From NCBI GenBank assembly GCA_947167745.1, contig CAMVJE010000010.1, positions 1 through 56,762 on the forward strand: a stretch of 56,762 nt of DNA. Reading direction: 5' to 3'. Positions 6,940 through 15,858 of the stretch are shown in pieces (positions within the stretch are counted from its first letter, which is position 1; each line of letters opens with the position of its first letter). Source of the stretch: an uncultured Treponema sp. Lineage in GTDB: Bacteria; Spirochaetota; Spirochaetia; Treponematales; Treponemataceae. The position numbers and the translations under genes were made by a program. Under the pieces are notes generated by a model. The model did no database searches. It was not told the DNA's origin and was given only the letters and a program-made list of their open reading frames with translations.

Positions 6940-7896
6940 ATGAGTTTTATAAGATTAATCCTTATCGGTATCGTAATTGGAATGGCCAATGTAATTCCCG
7001 GCGTTTCTGGAGGCACCCTTGCTGTTGTTTTCAATATCTATGACAAATTTGTAAACGCCATCACCCTTAACATCAAAAAATTAAAGGCAAACTGGCGATT
7101 CATAGTACCCTTACTTGCAGGAATGGCCAGCGGTGTACTTATTTTCAGCAAGCTTATTACAATTCTTTATACAAATTTCCCGGTTCAGACAAATTACTTT
7201 TTTACAGGTCTGATTTTAGGCAGCATTCCTATGCTTTTCGTTTACATGACAAAATGTGAACCCGGAAATAAACTAGGAACGGTCAAAAAACTATCTATCA
7301 TTCTCTGTGCGGTCATAGGACTGGTCCTTCTGCTCACTTTCTCTTACCTTGAAATCAAATACGGTGGTGGGGACAAAACAGCAGGAATGAGCGGTGACCT
7401 GCCCGAATGGACGGTAAAACTTGCAGGCCGCATTTTCTTCGCAGGTCTTGTAGGCGCTGTGGCAATGATTATCCCCGGCATTTCAGGCTCCCTTCTCATG
7501 CTGATTTTAGGCGTTTACCCAATAGTAATGAAAAGCATCCCTGCCCTCTTCCTCCCCAGCCAGACCTTCCATGCCCTTATTCTCCTGTTGCCCAACGGTG
7601 CTGGTGTCTTAATCGGCCTTCTCTGCGGAGCACAGCTGGTAAAATATCTTCTTAAAAAAGCCCCGAATCACACTTACGCCGTTATTTTCGGTCTTTTGTG
7701 TGGCTCAGCAATTAATCTCTTCCCTGGCTTTGGCGAGATTCATGGAGTCGGAATGGCATTTGCCTGCCTTCTCTGTCTTTTTGGCGGAGCGGCAATGGCT
7801 TATTTTTCAACAAAACTCGCCCCGGCCGAAGAAACTCCAGAAGAAAAAGAGTCAGAAACAACTAACGGGCAGAATCAGAATCCCGCTCAAATTTAG
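6940..7896 (+). CDS. DUF368 membrane protein (PopT-type undecaprenyl-phosphate translocase family)
   Basis: A 318-residue polytopic inner-membrane protein with about eight hydrophobic segments. The DUF368 signature is clear: GMANVIPGVSGGTLAVV near residue 14 and a second copy AMIIPGISGSLLMLILGVY near residue 180, the paired PG(V/I)SG motifs of an internal repeat. DUF368 members (PopT) have been implicated in returning the C55 lipid carrier across the membrane during envelope synthesis. The ATG at 6940 is preceded by TTGGAG. The last 35 bases overlap the 3' end of the convergent GT8 gene, so the two transcripts are antisense there. The acidic tail (EETPEEKESE) is cytoplasmic by inference. Confidence 0.9.
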   Translation: MSFIRLILIGIVIGMANVIPGVSGGTLAVVFNIYDKFVNAITLNIKKLKANWRFIVPLLAGMASGVLIFSKLITILYTNFPVQTNYFFTGLILGSIPMLFVYMTKCEPGNKLGTVKKLSIILCAVIGLVLLLTFSYLEIKYGGGDKTAGMSGDLPEWTVKLAGRIFFAGLVGAVAMIIPGISGSLLMLILGVYPIVMKSIPALFLPSQTFHALILLLPNGAGVLIGLLCGAQLVKYLLKKAPNHTYAVIFGLLCGSAINLFPGFGEIHGVGMAFACLLCLFGGAAMAYFSTKLAPAEETPEEKESETTNGQNQNPAQI

Positions 7897-8710
7897 TCTT
7901 CAGATACACATATTCATAAAGAATATCGTCGAAATTTTCGTAACCGAAGATTTTATGAATCTGTGTAACCCTCCACTGCTTGATATTTGCAGTGTGAGGA
8001 TATGGAAGCCAAAAGAGCCTTTTTGAAAAATGGCGGATAACGGTCTTCCTGTATAAAAATTTCTGGTCATTAAATCGCTGGCTAATTTTAAGCTGCTTTG
8101 TTGTACTTCGTACAAGAGCACTTTCATCGGCAAACATCAGTTTCTTCGTTTTTATCAGTTCACGGCTCTTTTTGAAAAGCCCACTTTCACGGCATTTTTT
8201 CATATTGAAGAGCATGACTCCAGCATTGATAAAACGGCGCAAAAAAAAGAGAATCAACTTTCCGTAATGATCGGGAGCTGCGGCATACTCGTAGTCAGAA
8301 ATATCAATGTCATACAAAAGTCTGATATCACGGTTAAAGAGCAAGTCAATATCAAGATACAAAATCTTTTCAGGAATCTGAGGTACAAGGTCTGCAAAGA
8401 GGCGGATAAGCGTATAAGGCGAGCAGTAGCAGTCTTCATTAGGAGAACCGTCAAATTCTTCATGATAAAGCCCGGTTACATCGATTTTTTCGACCAGGTT
8501 TTCTGAATTATAAGACTTTGCGACTTCTTCTAAAAAAGCAACCTGAGTATCTGTAATCGGCGTGTAATCGCTACGCAAGTGAGAAACATCCATCGTAAAA
8601 ATGAAGAAATGAAAAGGCTCCCTTGTCTCAGTCCGCTTAAAAATTGAAAGCATGGTGGTAAGAGCCCCGTCCAGGACTTTGCTGTTTCCGCAGAACAAGA
8701 TGTTTATCAT
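7862..8710 (-). CDS. Glycosyltransferase family 8 protein
   Basis: A 282-residue GT-A-fold glycosyltransferase. N-terminal NILFCGNSKVLDGALTTML is the GT8 nucleotide-sugar strand, YLDIDLLFNRDI near residue 120 holds the DxD metal motif, and FINAGVMLFNMKKC near 163 is the second GT8 landmark. GT8 enzymes transfer hexoses, often to lipopolysaccharide core or lipids. It is the last gene of an operon with two acyltransferases and a second GT8 enzyme; ATGA overlaps the upstream acyltransferase stop. Its acceptor is probably a glycolipid (inference from neighbours). Confidence 0.85.
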   Translation of the reverse strand: MINILFCGNSKVLDGALTTMLSIFKRTETREPFHFFIFTMDVSHLRSDYTPITDTQVAFLEEVAKSYNSENLVEKIDVTGLYHEEFDGSPNEDCYCSPYTLIRLFADLVPQIPEKILYLDIDLLFNRDIRLLYDIDISDYEYAAAPDHYGKLILFFLRRFINAGVMLFNMKKCRESGLFKKSRELIKTKKLMFADESALVRSTTKQLKISQRFNDQKFLYRKTVIRHFSKRLFWLPYPHTANIKQWRVTQIHKIFGYENFDDILYEYVYLKTKFERDSDSAR

Positions 8711-9516
8711 GAATTATCTCCATCACTTTGTGTTTCTGTGTCACTTTTTTTTATATATTGAATCAACTCAACTGTATTAAGTTTGCTTCTCTCACACATT
8801 TTTTCATAAACTGCATCCCTGAGAGCCTTTCGAGCCTCTTTTGAAGAAAGATTTTCGTCAGCAAAAAATGGTCCGTCAATATAGGTAAGCATACGGGGAT
8901 TTTTTGAAAATTTCCGTTTCTGATAGACATTGGTAAAACAGAAAACAGGCATTTTGAACTGAAGAGGATATTTAAATGCCATATCTCCGAAAGGACGGAT
9001 TTTTGTATAAAAAGGCCAAATATGGGCTTCCGGGTAAATACAAATTGAGCATTTTGACTTTACCCTCATCTCCATAGTACGCATAAAATTTTTTGCAGCG
9101 GCAAAATTGTCCGGAAGAGGAAGGGCCCCCAAAAGACGCATTTTTTGCCCGATGTGGGGAATTGAAACATTATTCGGATGAACAACCACATAGACGCTTT
9201 TTGGAAAACTCACAAAAGTGGGAACTAGAGGATCTGAAAGTATATTAGTGTGGTTTCCGTAAATAAAAATTCCGCCCTTTTGATAAGGCTTTATAAGTTT
9301 TCTGTTGATGACTTTGTGACGGTACTTTAATTTGAGATAAATAAAAGCCAGGGGCATGGCAAAAACTCGATAAAAAAAGAAGCGTCTTAGATGCCAGCAG
9401 AAAGAGTTTGAGCCGTAATCATAGTTTTCGTCTATTGGAATAGGCTGAATCTGCATGGTAGAAAATTCATCATTCAGTTCGTCGCTGTAGTAAATTATTT
9501 TTCGCTTTTCTGCCAT
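8707..9516 (-). CDS. Lysophospholipid acyltransferase family protein (NHTN type)
   Basis: A 269-residue acyltransferase-like protein. The block FIYGNHTNILSDPLVP near residue 90 corresponds to the NH-x4-D acyl-transfer motif but has five residues between His and Asp, as in a PlsC sub-branch that carries YGNHTQxxGD. The second landmark is YPEAHIWPFYTKIRPFG near residue 160, replacing the usual FPEGTRS. One hydrophobic segment lies near 45-62. It probably acylates a glycerol- or sugar-based lipid. The start shares TAATG with the upstream acyltransferase gene. The two acyltransferases in the operon are different enough not to be a recent duplication. Confidence 0.8.
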   Translation of the reverse strand: MAEKRKIIYYSDELNDEFSTMQIQPIPIDENYDYGSNSFCWHLRRFFFYRVFAMPLAFIYLKLKYRHKVINRKLIKPYQKGGIFIYGNHTNILSDPLVPTFVSFPKSVYVVVHPNNVSIPHIGQKMRLLGALPLPDNFAAAKNFMRTMEMRVKSKCSICIYPEAHIWPFYTKIRPFGDMAFKYPLQFKMPVFCFTNVYQKRKFSKNPRMLTYIDGPFFADENLSSKEARKALRDAVYEKMCERSKLNTVELIQYIKKSDTETQSDGDNS

Positions 9517-10373
9517 TAGTTTGCCGCCGAATACTCCAGAGGAATGCCGTAAGTCTCTTCGTAAACCTTTTTCCAGGCCTGATAGTTTTCTGCTTTCATA
9601 TAATCGGCATTCTGTCTGACAGACAAATCTTCTTTAGGATATATTAGTGGAAGAATGTGAATTGTATATTCTTGAATCGGGAAACCGTCTGCGCCAATCA
9701 AATCAGAATCACTCATAGTGATGAAAAATGGCATAATGGGCGCATTATTCTCTGCCGCAATTTTGAAGGCTCCGTTTGTGAGTGGGCGGGGTTTTCTGTA
9801 ATTCCACCACATAGCCTGCTCAGCATAAATCAAAATCTGCCTGCCATGAGAAAGATAATACTTTGCCGCAGCCATAAAATTCTTCATAGTTGAGACATTG
9901 CTTGAAAGAGGCATGGTATTGCAGTGGCGGAAGAAGAAGCCATAAAAACCTGGGAAATTCGTGTAATTTCCTTCACGGCAGACTTTTACAAGTTCCTTGT
10001 GATAAACATGATTCTCGATTGCCTTATAAACGGCAAAATTATCGAAGGCATTGAAGTGATTGCAGGTAATTACCGCTCCAATTCGCTTATTTGCGATGTA
10101 ATTATCAAGACCTCGCACTTCTTTTATAATCATCTGCCTGTTTTTTAAAAGCTTATTGATGTGCCTGCGTGCAAGAATATTGGCAAACTTCATCCAGAAT
10201 TTGCTGGAAAGTTTTTTATTAAGGTAGTCAACTTTATCCGGAGTGAGGGGAATCGTTGGAGGATCATCTTCTACATCTTCGTGCCAGCGACCTTCCCTTT
10301 CAAACTGAGATATTTTTTCGAGAACGAGGAGTCTCCCCTGGTCTTTTTTGGCTTCAGTCTGCTCACTCATCAT
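9516..10373 (-). CDS. Lysophospholipid acyltransferase family protein (classical NH-x4-D)
   Basis: A 285-residue PlsC-like protein. CNHFNAFDNF near residue 113 is a proper NH-x4-D motif; YAEQAMWWNYRKPRPL near 185 stands for the FPEG motif; PIMPFFI follows. There is a charged 60-residue N-terminal extension and no clear membrane span before the motif. AAGGAA lies before the first of two tandem ATG codons. It sits between a GT8 glycosyltransferase gene (12-base gap) and a second acyltransferase, so it probably acts on the same lipid product. Confidence 0.8.
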   Translation of the reverse strand: MMSEQTEAKKDQGRLLVLEKISQFEREGRWHEDVEDDPPTIPLTPDKVDYLNKKLSSKFWMKFANILARRHINKLLKNRQMIIKEVRGLDNYIANKRIGAVITCNHFNAFDNFAVYKAIENHVYHKELVKVCREGNYTNFPGFYGFFFRHCNTMPLSSNVSTMKNFMAAAKYYLSHGRQILIYAEQAMWWNYRKPRPLTNGAFKIAAENNAPIMPFFITMSDSDLIGADGFPIQEYTIHILPLIYPKEDLSVRQNADYMKAENYQAWKKVYEETYGIPLEYSAAN

Positions 10374-10385
10374 TCAAATTCCTTT

Positions 10386-11354
10386 TTAGTTGGTCTTTTT
10401 TTCCCGCTGCATTGTATTCCAATAATTATTCGGATCAACAATATCTTCTTCTGCCATTTTTACAAGTTCATTAAACTGATTTTTATCCCTCTCAACAAGA
10501 TCAGGACCATAGCCGGCCTTAATTTTTAAAATCTGATCATAAAGGAAGGTTTCTTTTGCATACTTCCAGAAATAATCCTCATAGAGAATATTATCGTAAT
10601 GCCAGGGCTTCCAGTTGATTTTGTAATGAATCAATTTAAGTTCTTTTTCGTCAAAACCTTCGGTCTTATAGGCAGACTTATTCCAGCCAATATTCAATTT
10701 AACGACCCGATCCTTACACAAAACATTCAGATAATCTTCGTCCTGCGTAACACGGAATTTAAATTTATTCATTAAATTGATGAATTTTTCTTCGATTTTT
10801 TCTTCCCGGTATACTTTTGCATTTATAAGCAGAACTCCGGCACTAAAATAATCGTGACGGTCAACACCCAAAGCCTTTTCGACATAATTTCCAAATACTT
10901 CATAATCAACCATGACTTCTTCATTAGCGGCAGCTACAAGGTTGTCACCTAAGTCAGTATTGTAGAGTTCAGAAATGTCTCCAGTTACGACGATATCACT
11001 ATCAAGATAAATAACTTTGTCATACTGTGGGAAAACCCTTGGAATAAAAATACGACAGTAAGTTTCTCTTGAATAATAATGCCTTAAGTGAAAATTACCG
11101 GAAGATTTTTCCATTTCTTCACGAACTGAAACAAAATCAATTGATGCGTAATCAGCAGACATATCATCAACTATAAAACGCAAGCGTTCAGCATACTCTC
11201 TTCTCAGACTAGTAGTAAGAACATAAATTTTATAAAAATAATCGTGAGAGGCATTATCGAGCAATGATGTAAGTGCAACAGTAAAAAAAGGAGCATAATT
11301 ATCATCGATTGCAAAAAAAACCGGAATTTCTTTTTTTGATTCTTCTGATTTCAT
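10386..11354 (-). CDS. Glycosyltransferase family 8 protein, first gene of the lipid-glycan operon
   Basis: A 322-residue GT8 enzyme. IPVFFAIDDNYAPFFTVAL opens the fold, VIYLDSDIVVTGDISEL near residue 115 holds the DxD metal motif, and FSAGVLLINAKVYRE near 169 is the second landmark; LIHYKINWKPWHY near 245 carries the C-terminal HxxxxKPW motif typical of LgtC-like galactosyl- and glucosyltransferases. It is not closely similar to the other GT8 protein in the operon. A TATAAT lies 18 bases before the ATG at 11354. Confidence 0.88.
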   Translation of the reverse strand: MKSEESKKEIPVFFAIDDNYAPFFTVALTSLLDNASHDYFYKIYVLTTSLRREYAERLRFIVDDMSADYASIDFVSVREEMEKSSGNFHLRHYYSRETYCRIFIPRVFPQYDKVIYLDSDIVVTGDISELYNTDLGDNLVAAANEEVMVDYEVFGNYVEKALGVDRHDYFSAGVLLINAKVYREEKIEEKFINLMNKFKFRVTQDEDYLNVLCKDRVVKLNIGWNKSAYKTEGFDEKELKLIHYKINWKPWHYDNILYEDYFWKYAKETFLYDQILKIKAGYGPDLVERDKNQFNELVKMAEEDIVDPNNYWNTMQREKKTN

Positions 11355-11372
11355 GACTGCCTAGTTTATCAT

Positions 11373-11378
11373 ATTATA
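11373..11378 (-). promoter_or_regulatory. -10 box of the GT8/acyltransferase operon
   Basis: Minus strand TATAAT, 18 bases before the first ATG; the -35 is weak. Confidence 0.5.
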
Positions 11379-11455
11379 GATTGTCTTTGCAAGGCGGAAA
11401 GTGTTTACAAAATTGAAGAAAACCTAGTAAACTTAGCCGAAAGGAGTATCAAAGA

Positions 11456-12301
11456 ATGAATATTAAAAAACTAATTGCCGCAATCCTGACCTTCACTACG
11501 CTTTTACTCTTACCTGCGGCAGATTTTACAAATGAAGAAAATCAGGAAATTCAGAACATTCTTTCTTTCAGGCTTTCCCTGCGCTCTTATTCCACAAATG
11601 ATGAAGTCATCGAAAAAGTCCGCTCTTATCGGGCGTCTCACAAGGATAAAATCTCTTCCTTCAAAGAAGAAGCTCAAATCGTCTGCAACAACATGCTGGC
11701 AACAGCCGAATATAACGCCTTTTATGCAAAGGACATGCATGCTCCCGAAATGGAAGGAATTCTCCGCCCACAATACGAAACAATCATGAAATTTCAGGAA
11801 AGAACCCCGATAGAAGAGCAGAACCCCTGGTTCACACTGACTTCCGCTGACATTATAAATTCAATGATGCAGTTTTTAAAACAAAGCGACGCCATAAAAC
11901 TTGGCCTTCAGGAAAAAAAGGATTACGCTTCAGTCATCGAGCGCTTCCCTCAAAACTCATTCGCAAACATGCTCTCAGGCTACTGGTACTACTATGCCCC
12001 GGGAATCGGCGGAGGAAGCAAAAAGAAAGCCCGTATCTTTTTCAGTGACGCCCTAAAATATGCAGAGAACGACTACGAAAAATTTTACGGATACATAAAC
12101 CTTTCACAAATGAATTTTGAGGATAAAAAGAAAGAAGAAGCCGCCCGCCTTTTAGACGAAGCCGAAAAAATTCTCCCAAACACCCGCCACATTGCCTTTA
12201 TCAGAAAAATAAACGAAATGGGCTACTCAGCCTTTGACTATAACCAGAATTCCACCCGTGAAAAACTAGATGCCCGCCTAAAAGAAGAAAATAATCAATA
12301 A
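11456..12301 (+). CDS. Secreted TPR-like protein, YAPG paralogue 1
   Basis: A 281-residue protein with a signal peptide (MNIKKLIAAILTF, hydrophobic to about residue 20, likely cleavage after PAA). The C-terminal half has helical, TPR-like periodicity with YYAPGIGGGSKKKARIFF near residue 178 followed by INLSQMNFEDKKKEEAARLL. These match YAPGLFGGGKGKAKKHF and MSQINFENENQDATKEYL in the protein at 15859-16716, with similar length and layout, so the two are paralogues flanking gatCAB. AAGGAG lies 9 bases before the ATG. It probably acts in the periplasm; I do not know the function. Confidence 0.85.
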   Translation: MNIKKLIAAILTFTTLLLLPAADFTNEENQEIQNILSFRLSLRSYSTNDEVIEKVRSYRASHKDKISSFKEEAQIVCNNMLATAEYNAFYAKDMHAPEMEGILRPQYETIMKFQERTPIEEQNPWFTLTSADIINSMMQFLKQSDAIKLGLQEKKDYASVIERFPQNSFANMLSGYWYYYAPGIGGGSKKKARIFFSDALKYAENDYEKFYGYINLSQMNFEDKKKEEAARLLDEAEKILPNTRHIAFIRKINEMGYSAFDYNQNSTREKLDARLKEENNQ

Positions 12302-12420
12302 AATTTGGGCGCATCCCGCCGCTTTGCGGCGGGTCGGGCCTTCCGTGGCTTGCTACGCGCGGTGCTTCACTTCGTTACGCACTGGCGGCAAAGCCGCCAT
12401 CACTACACGCCCTTGCGCTT
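12302..12420 (+). repeat. GC-rich intergenic repeat, copy 2, with strong hairpins
   Basis: Contains CCCGCCGC-TTT-GCGGCGGG (12315-12333) and TGGCGGC-AAA-GCCGCCA (12383-12399), plus blocks CCTTCCGTGGCT and CACTACACG shared with 4389-4502. It lies between two convergent genes and may end transcription from both sides. No coding potential is seen. Confidence 0.7.
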
Positions 12421-12422
12421 AG

Positions 12423-13958
12423 CTACAGTTTTGAAAGTTTTTCCGTTACAAGCTTGGTAGCAACGCCCGGGTTTGCCTTGCCCTTAGAAGCCTTCATTAC
12501 CTGCCCCATGAGCCAGCCCACGACATTGGTCTTTCCGCCCTTATAGTCGGCCACGGCCTTAGGATTGTCAGCGATAACCTGGTCAACGATGGCCTCGATT
12601 GCGCCTGCGTCAGAAACGCTTTCCATGCCCTCTTCCTTGATGATGACAGAAGGCATTTTGCCGCTTTCGAGCATCTTGGCAAAGACTTCCTTTCCTTGAG
12701 CCGAAGTAATTTTTTTGTCGGAGATGGCGTTAACAAGCTCAGTAATGTGTGCCGGCTTAATATTGACTTCGCCAATCGTGATATTCTTTTCGTTAAGGAC
12801 TGCGAGAAGCTCAGCCAGAATCCAGTTTGCGACCTTTTTGACATCTTTAGCGCCCTTAGCGGCCTCTTCAAACCACAAAGAAAGCTCCCGGGTGCTGGTC
12901 AAAGTCTCTACATCAAAGTCAGAAAGACCATAATCCTTCTTGAGTCGTGTGCGTTTTGCCTCAGGAAGCTCGCCTACCCGGCCGCCAGCACGCTCAACCA
13001 GCTCGTCGCTTACGCTGAAAGGCTTAATGTCAGGCTCAGTGGTAAAGCGGTAGTCAACGAAGCTGTTTTTGGTTCGCTGAACGACAGTCTGGCCCTTTGC
13101 CTCGTCCCAGCCCATAGTGACTTTGAATCCAGCGTTGAATTCCTGACGGTCGTTCTGGAACTCTTCGAGCTGGCGTTTTGCCTCGTAAGTGCAGGCCTCG
13201 CGGATTGCCTTGAAGCTGTTCAGGTTCTTGATTTCTGAAATCGGTGTGTGATAAAGCTTTCCGTCTTCCCAGACATTGAGGTTGATGTTGGCGTCACATC
13301 GCATGTTTCCTTCTTCAAGGTTACCGGCAGTGACTTTTACATAGCGCAAGATTTCCTGAACAGTCTGCATGAAAAGAGCGGCCTCGTCAGGAGAAGACAT
13401 ATCCGGCTTAGTGACAATCTCAATAAGAGGGGTGCCGCTTCGGTTATAGTCGATGTATGAGTGAGCGCCCTGCAAGTGGAGAGACTTACCTACGTCTTCC
13501 TCAAGGTGTATTCGCTCGATTCTAACCCGGCGGTATTTATTGTCGATAATGCAGTTTTCGCCCTTAAAGTTTACAGGCCGGTGTTTTGCGCCCCCAACCT
13601 GCTCCTCTTTCGGGAAGTGAGAGAGAGGCAAATCAACAAAACCGTCAGTACACAAAGGGATATCGTACTGGGTAATCTGATAACCCTTGGTAAGATCCGG
13701 ATAAAAATAATGCTTGCGGTCAAATTTCGTAAAGCGGGCTATATTGCAGTTTAAAGCAAGCCCCGCCACAGCACCCAGCTCAACATATCCCTTAGAAATA
13801 CGGGGCATAGCACCAGGAAGGCCTAAACAAACTGGGCAGACTCGTGTATTTGGCATTCCGCCATAACGGTTTTCACAGGCACAAAAAGCCTTAGTTTTAG
13901 TCAAAAGCTGGGTGTGAATCTCACAGCCGATTACGATTTCATATTTATCGATAGCCAT
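12423..13958 (-). CDS. gatB: Asp-tRNA(Asn)/Glu-tRNA(Gln) amidotransferase subunit B
   Basis: A 511-residue tRNA-recognising and kinase subunit of the GatCAB amidotransferase, which converts mischarged Glu-tRNA(Gln) and/or Asp-tRNA(Asn). The N-terminal EIVIGCEIHTQLLTKTKAFC, the zinc-type Cys set (CENRYGG, CPVCLG) and YFYPDLTKGYQITQYD are the GatB core; the C-terminal helical YqeY-like tail (about 410-511) ends in GQVMKASKGKANP. The start shares TAATG with the gatA stop, so the subunits are translationally coupled. The order is gatC-gatA-gatB. Confidence 0.97.
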   Translation of the reverse strand: MAIDKYEIVIGCEIHTQLLTKTKAFCACENRYGGMPNTRVCPVCLGLPGAMPRISKGYVELGAVAGLALNCNIARFTKFDRKHYFYPDLTKGYQITQYDIPLCTDGFVDLPLSHFPKEEQVGGAKHRPVNFKGENCIIDNKYRRVRIERIHLEEDVGKSLHLQGAHSYIDYNRSGTPLIEIVTKPDMSSPDEAALFMQTVQEILRYVKVTAGNLEEGNMRCDANINLNVWEDGKLYHTPISEIKNLNSFKAIREACTYEAKRQLEEFQNDRQEFNAGFKVTMGWDEAKGQTVVQRTKNSFVDYRFTTEPDIKPFSVSDELVERAGGRVGELPEAKRTRLKKDYGLSDFDVETLTSTRELSLWFEEAAKGAKDVKKVANWILAELLAVLNEKNITIGEVNIKPAHITELVNAISDKKITSAQGKEVFAKMLESGKMPSVIIKEEGMESVSDAGAIEAIVDQVIADNPKAVADYKGGKTNVVGWLMGQVMKASKGKANPGVATKLVTEKLSKL

Positions 13959-15457
13959 TATTTGTTCTCCTTAACCGGAATTCCGCAGCCCTTATGCTCT
14001 TCTTCCCAGGCCTGGGCCAGCTGAAGGATTTTTGCCTCACTGAACATTTTGCCTGCAAACTGGATGCCTATCGGAAGTCCGTCTTTGCTTTCTCCAGCAG
14101 GAACCGAAATTGACGGGATTCGGGCCAGGTTTACGAATACGGTATAGAGATCACTCAGGTACATGGCCAGAGGATCGTCATATTTTTCGCCCAATTTGAA
14201 AGCCGGTGTCGGGCAGACCGGACAGAGAATGATGTCGTAGTTTTCAAACAAAGCGGCAACTTCCCGCTGGATTCGTGCACGAACTGACATTCCTTTTTTG
14301 TAGGTGTCACCAGAGAATTGCTCTGAAAGGACATAGTTTCCGATGATGATACGACGCTTAACTTCAGGGCCAAAGCCTTCACTGCGGCTGTCAACATAAA
14401 GCTGGTCATAGCCTGCTCCATTGTCAACACGGTGACCGTAGCGAATTCCATCAAAGCGGGAAAGGTTTGAAGCCGCCTCAGAAAGAGCGATTACATAGTA
14501 AGCGGCGATTGAAGCGTCAAGAACGGGAAGGTCAACTATATCGATTTTGGCACCTTTGTCACTGAACCATTTTTTTGTATCATCAAAGACTTTTTTTACA
14601 TCGGTATCAAGACCTTTGGCTTCCTCAAACTGCTTGGGAACGGCAATTTTAAGGGAAGAAAAATCTTTATATGCGCTGAGATTTCTCAGCTTGTCTGAAT
14701 CAGGAAGATCTGCGCTAGTGTCATCGTAAAAGTCCACTCCGCTCATAAGGGAAAGAGGAAGAGCGATATCTTCAGGAGTGTGGCCGAGAATACCTACCTG
14801 ATCAAGAGATGAACCATAAGCAACAACACCCCAACGGGAAAGAACTCCGTAAGTCGGCTTTAATCCATAAATGCCACAATAGCTTGCAGGCAAACGTACT
14901 GAGCCACCAGTTTCTGTTCCCAAGCCGAAAAGTGCCTGGTTTGCAGCAACAGCTGCCGTAGAACCGCCAGATGAACCTCCCGAAACATAGTCCCGGTTAA
15001 CAGGATTGCGGGTAGCTCCATAAATGGAATATTCAGTAGAAGAGCCCATGGCGAACTCGTCCTGATTACATCGTCCAAGAGGAATTGCTCCCTTTTCTAC
15101 GAGGCGGGCAACAACAGTAGCGTTATATGGAGCTACATAACCCTCAAGAATTTTTGAAGAACAGGTGAGGCGGTGACCTTTGCTTGAAATATTGTCTTTA
15201 TTTGCAAAAGGCAGTCCCAGAAGAGGCTTTTCTGCAAAAAGTTTATCAATTGAGCCGTTTGCACGAGCAGCAGAAATTTCAGAATCAGCGGCCCTTGCAG
15301 CCTCAAGAGCATCATCGTAGATTTCCAAAAATGCATTGAGCGGTTTTTCGCTCTTCTGGTCAGCCTTAAAGGTATCTATAGAGGCTTGAACCAATTTTTC
15401 GCTTGTAGTTTCGCCTGATTTAAGCGCGACGACCGTTTCTTTTATTGTATAGTACAT
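13958..15457 (-). CDS. gatA: Asp-tRNA(Asn)/Glu-tRNA(Gln) amidotransferase subunit A
   Basis: A 499-residue amidase-signature enzyme that releases ammonia from glutamine for the GatB reaction. The catalytic Lys-cisSer-Ser triad is visible: K87 in PFANKDN, S162 in GGSSGGS and S186 in TETGGSVRLPAS. The spacing between the two serines (24) is that of characterised GatA. Full length for the family. It is coupled to gatC upstream and gatB downstream by TAATG stop/start overlaps. Confidence 0.97.
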   Translation of the reverse strand: MYYTIKETVVALKSGETTSEKLVQASIDTFKADQKSEKPLNAFLEIYDDALEAARAADSEISAARANGSIDKLFAEKPLLGLPFANKDNISSKGHRLTCSSKILEGYVAPYNATVVARLVEKGAIPLGRCNQDEFAMGSSTEYSIYGATRNPVNRDYVSGGSSGGSTAAVAANQALFGLGTETGGSVRLPASYCGIYGLKPTYGVLSRWGVVAYGSSLDQVGILGHTPEDIALPLSLMSGVDFYDDTSADLPDSDKLRNLSAYKDFSSLKIAVPKQFEEAKGLDTDVKKVFDDTKKWFSDKGAKIDIVDLPVLDASIAAYYVIALSEAASNLSRFDGIRYGHRVDNGAGYDQLYVDSRSEGFGPEVKRRIIIGNYVLSEQFSGDTYKKGMSVRARIQREVAALFENYDIILCPVCPTPAFKLGEKYDDPLAMYLSDLYTVFVNLARIPSISVPAGESKDGLPIGIQFAGKMFSEAKILQLAQAWEEEHKGCGIPVKENK

Positions 15458-15765
15458 TATGCGCCTTCCCCAAGAACTTTCGGAACCTGGAAGTATCCGT
15501 CCATGAATTTGTCAGTGATTTTTTTGACATCCGGGATATCCAGCCCTGCAACAATTTCGTCCTCACGCAAGGCCTCGGCTTTTGTCGAAGGATATGCATC
15601 GTAGGGATTTTCTGAGTCGTCGTATTTTGAAAGAATGTCGAAATAGCCGACGATTTCATCGACCTGCTTTTTTAATGTCGCCATGTCCGTGCTTGAAGGA
15701 GATAGGCGTGAAAGATATAAAAGATTTTCAAGTGTTGTTTCGTCAACAGTTTTATGTGTAGCCAT
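15457..15765 (-). CDS. gatC: Asp-tRNA(Asn)/Glu-tRNA(Gln) amidotransferase subunit C
   Basis: A 102-residue subunit that wraps around GatA and stabilises the complex. ENLLYLSRLSPSS near the N-terminus and LREDEIV plus a C-terminal FQVPKVL are the GatC hallmarks. The longest frame starts at 15789, but its first eight codons contain the -10 box; the ATG at 15765 gives the usual MATHKTVDE start. The ATG lies 7 bases after TGCTATAAT and has no Shine-Dalgarno sequence, so the gatCAB mRNA is probably leaderless. Confidence 0.92.
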   Translation of the reverse strand: MATHKTVDETTLENLLYLSRLSPSSTDMATLKKQVDEIVGYFDILSKYDDSENPYDAYPSTKAEALREDEIVAGLDIPDVKKITDKFMDGYFQVPKVLGEGA

Positions 15766-15772
15766 AGGATAA

Positions 15773-15781
15773 ATTATAGCA
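15773..15781 (-). promoter_or_regulatory. gatCAB extended -10 promoter, probable leaderless transcript
   Basis: Minus strand TGCTATAAT ending 7 bases before the gatC ATG. TTCCAC lies at 17-base spacing as a weak -35. Confidence 0.65.
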
Positions 15782-15858
15782 AATTGCAAAGGAATGTGGA
15801 ATATATGTAGTTAGCAGTCATGAATCAGGAATTAAGCTATATTTTCAAATTCCTCATT

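Noticed and set aside
12302..12420. GC-rich intergenic segment as a structured RNA gene such as a tRNA or SRP RNA
   Set aside because: The hairpins do not form a cloverleaf or a known RNA shape, and similar blocks recur at 4389, which fits a repeat better.
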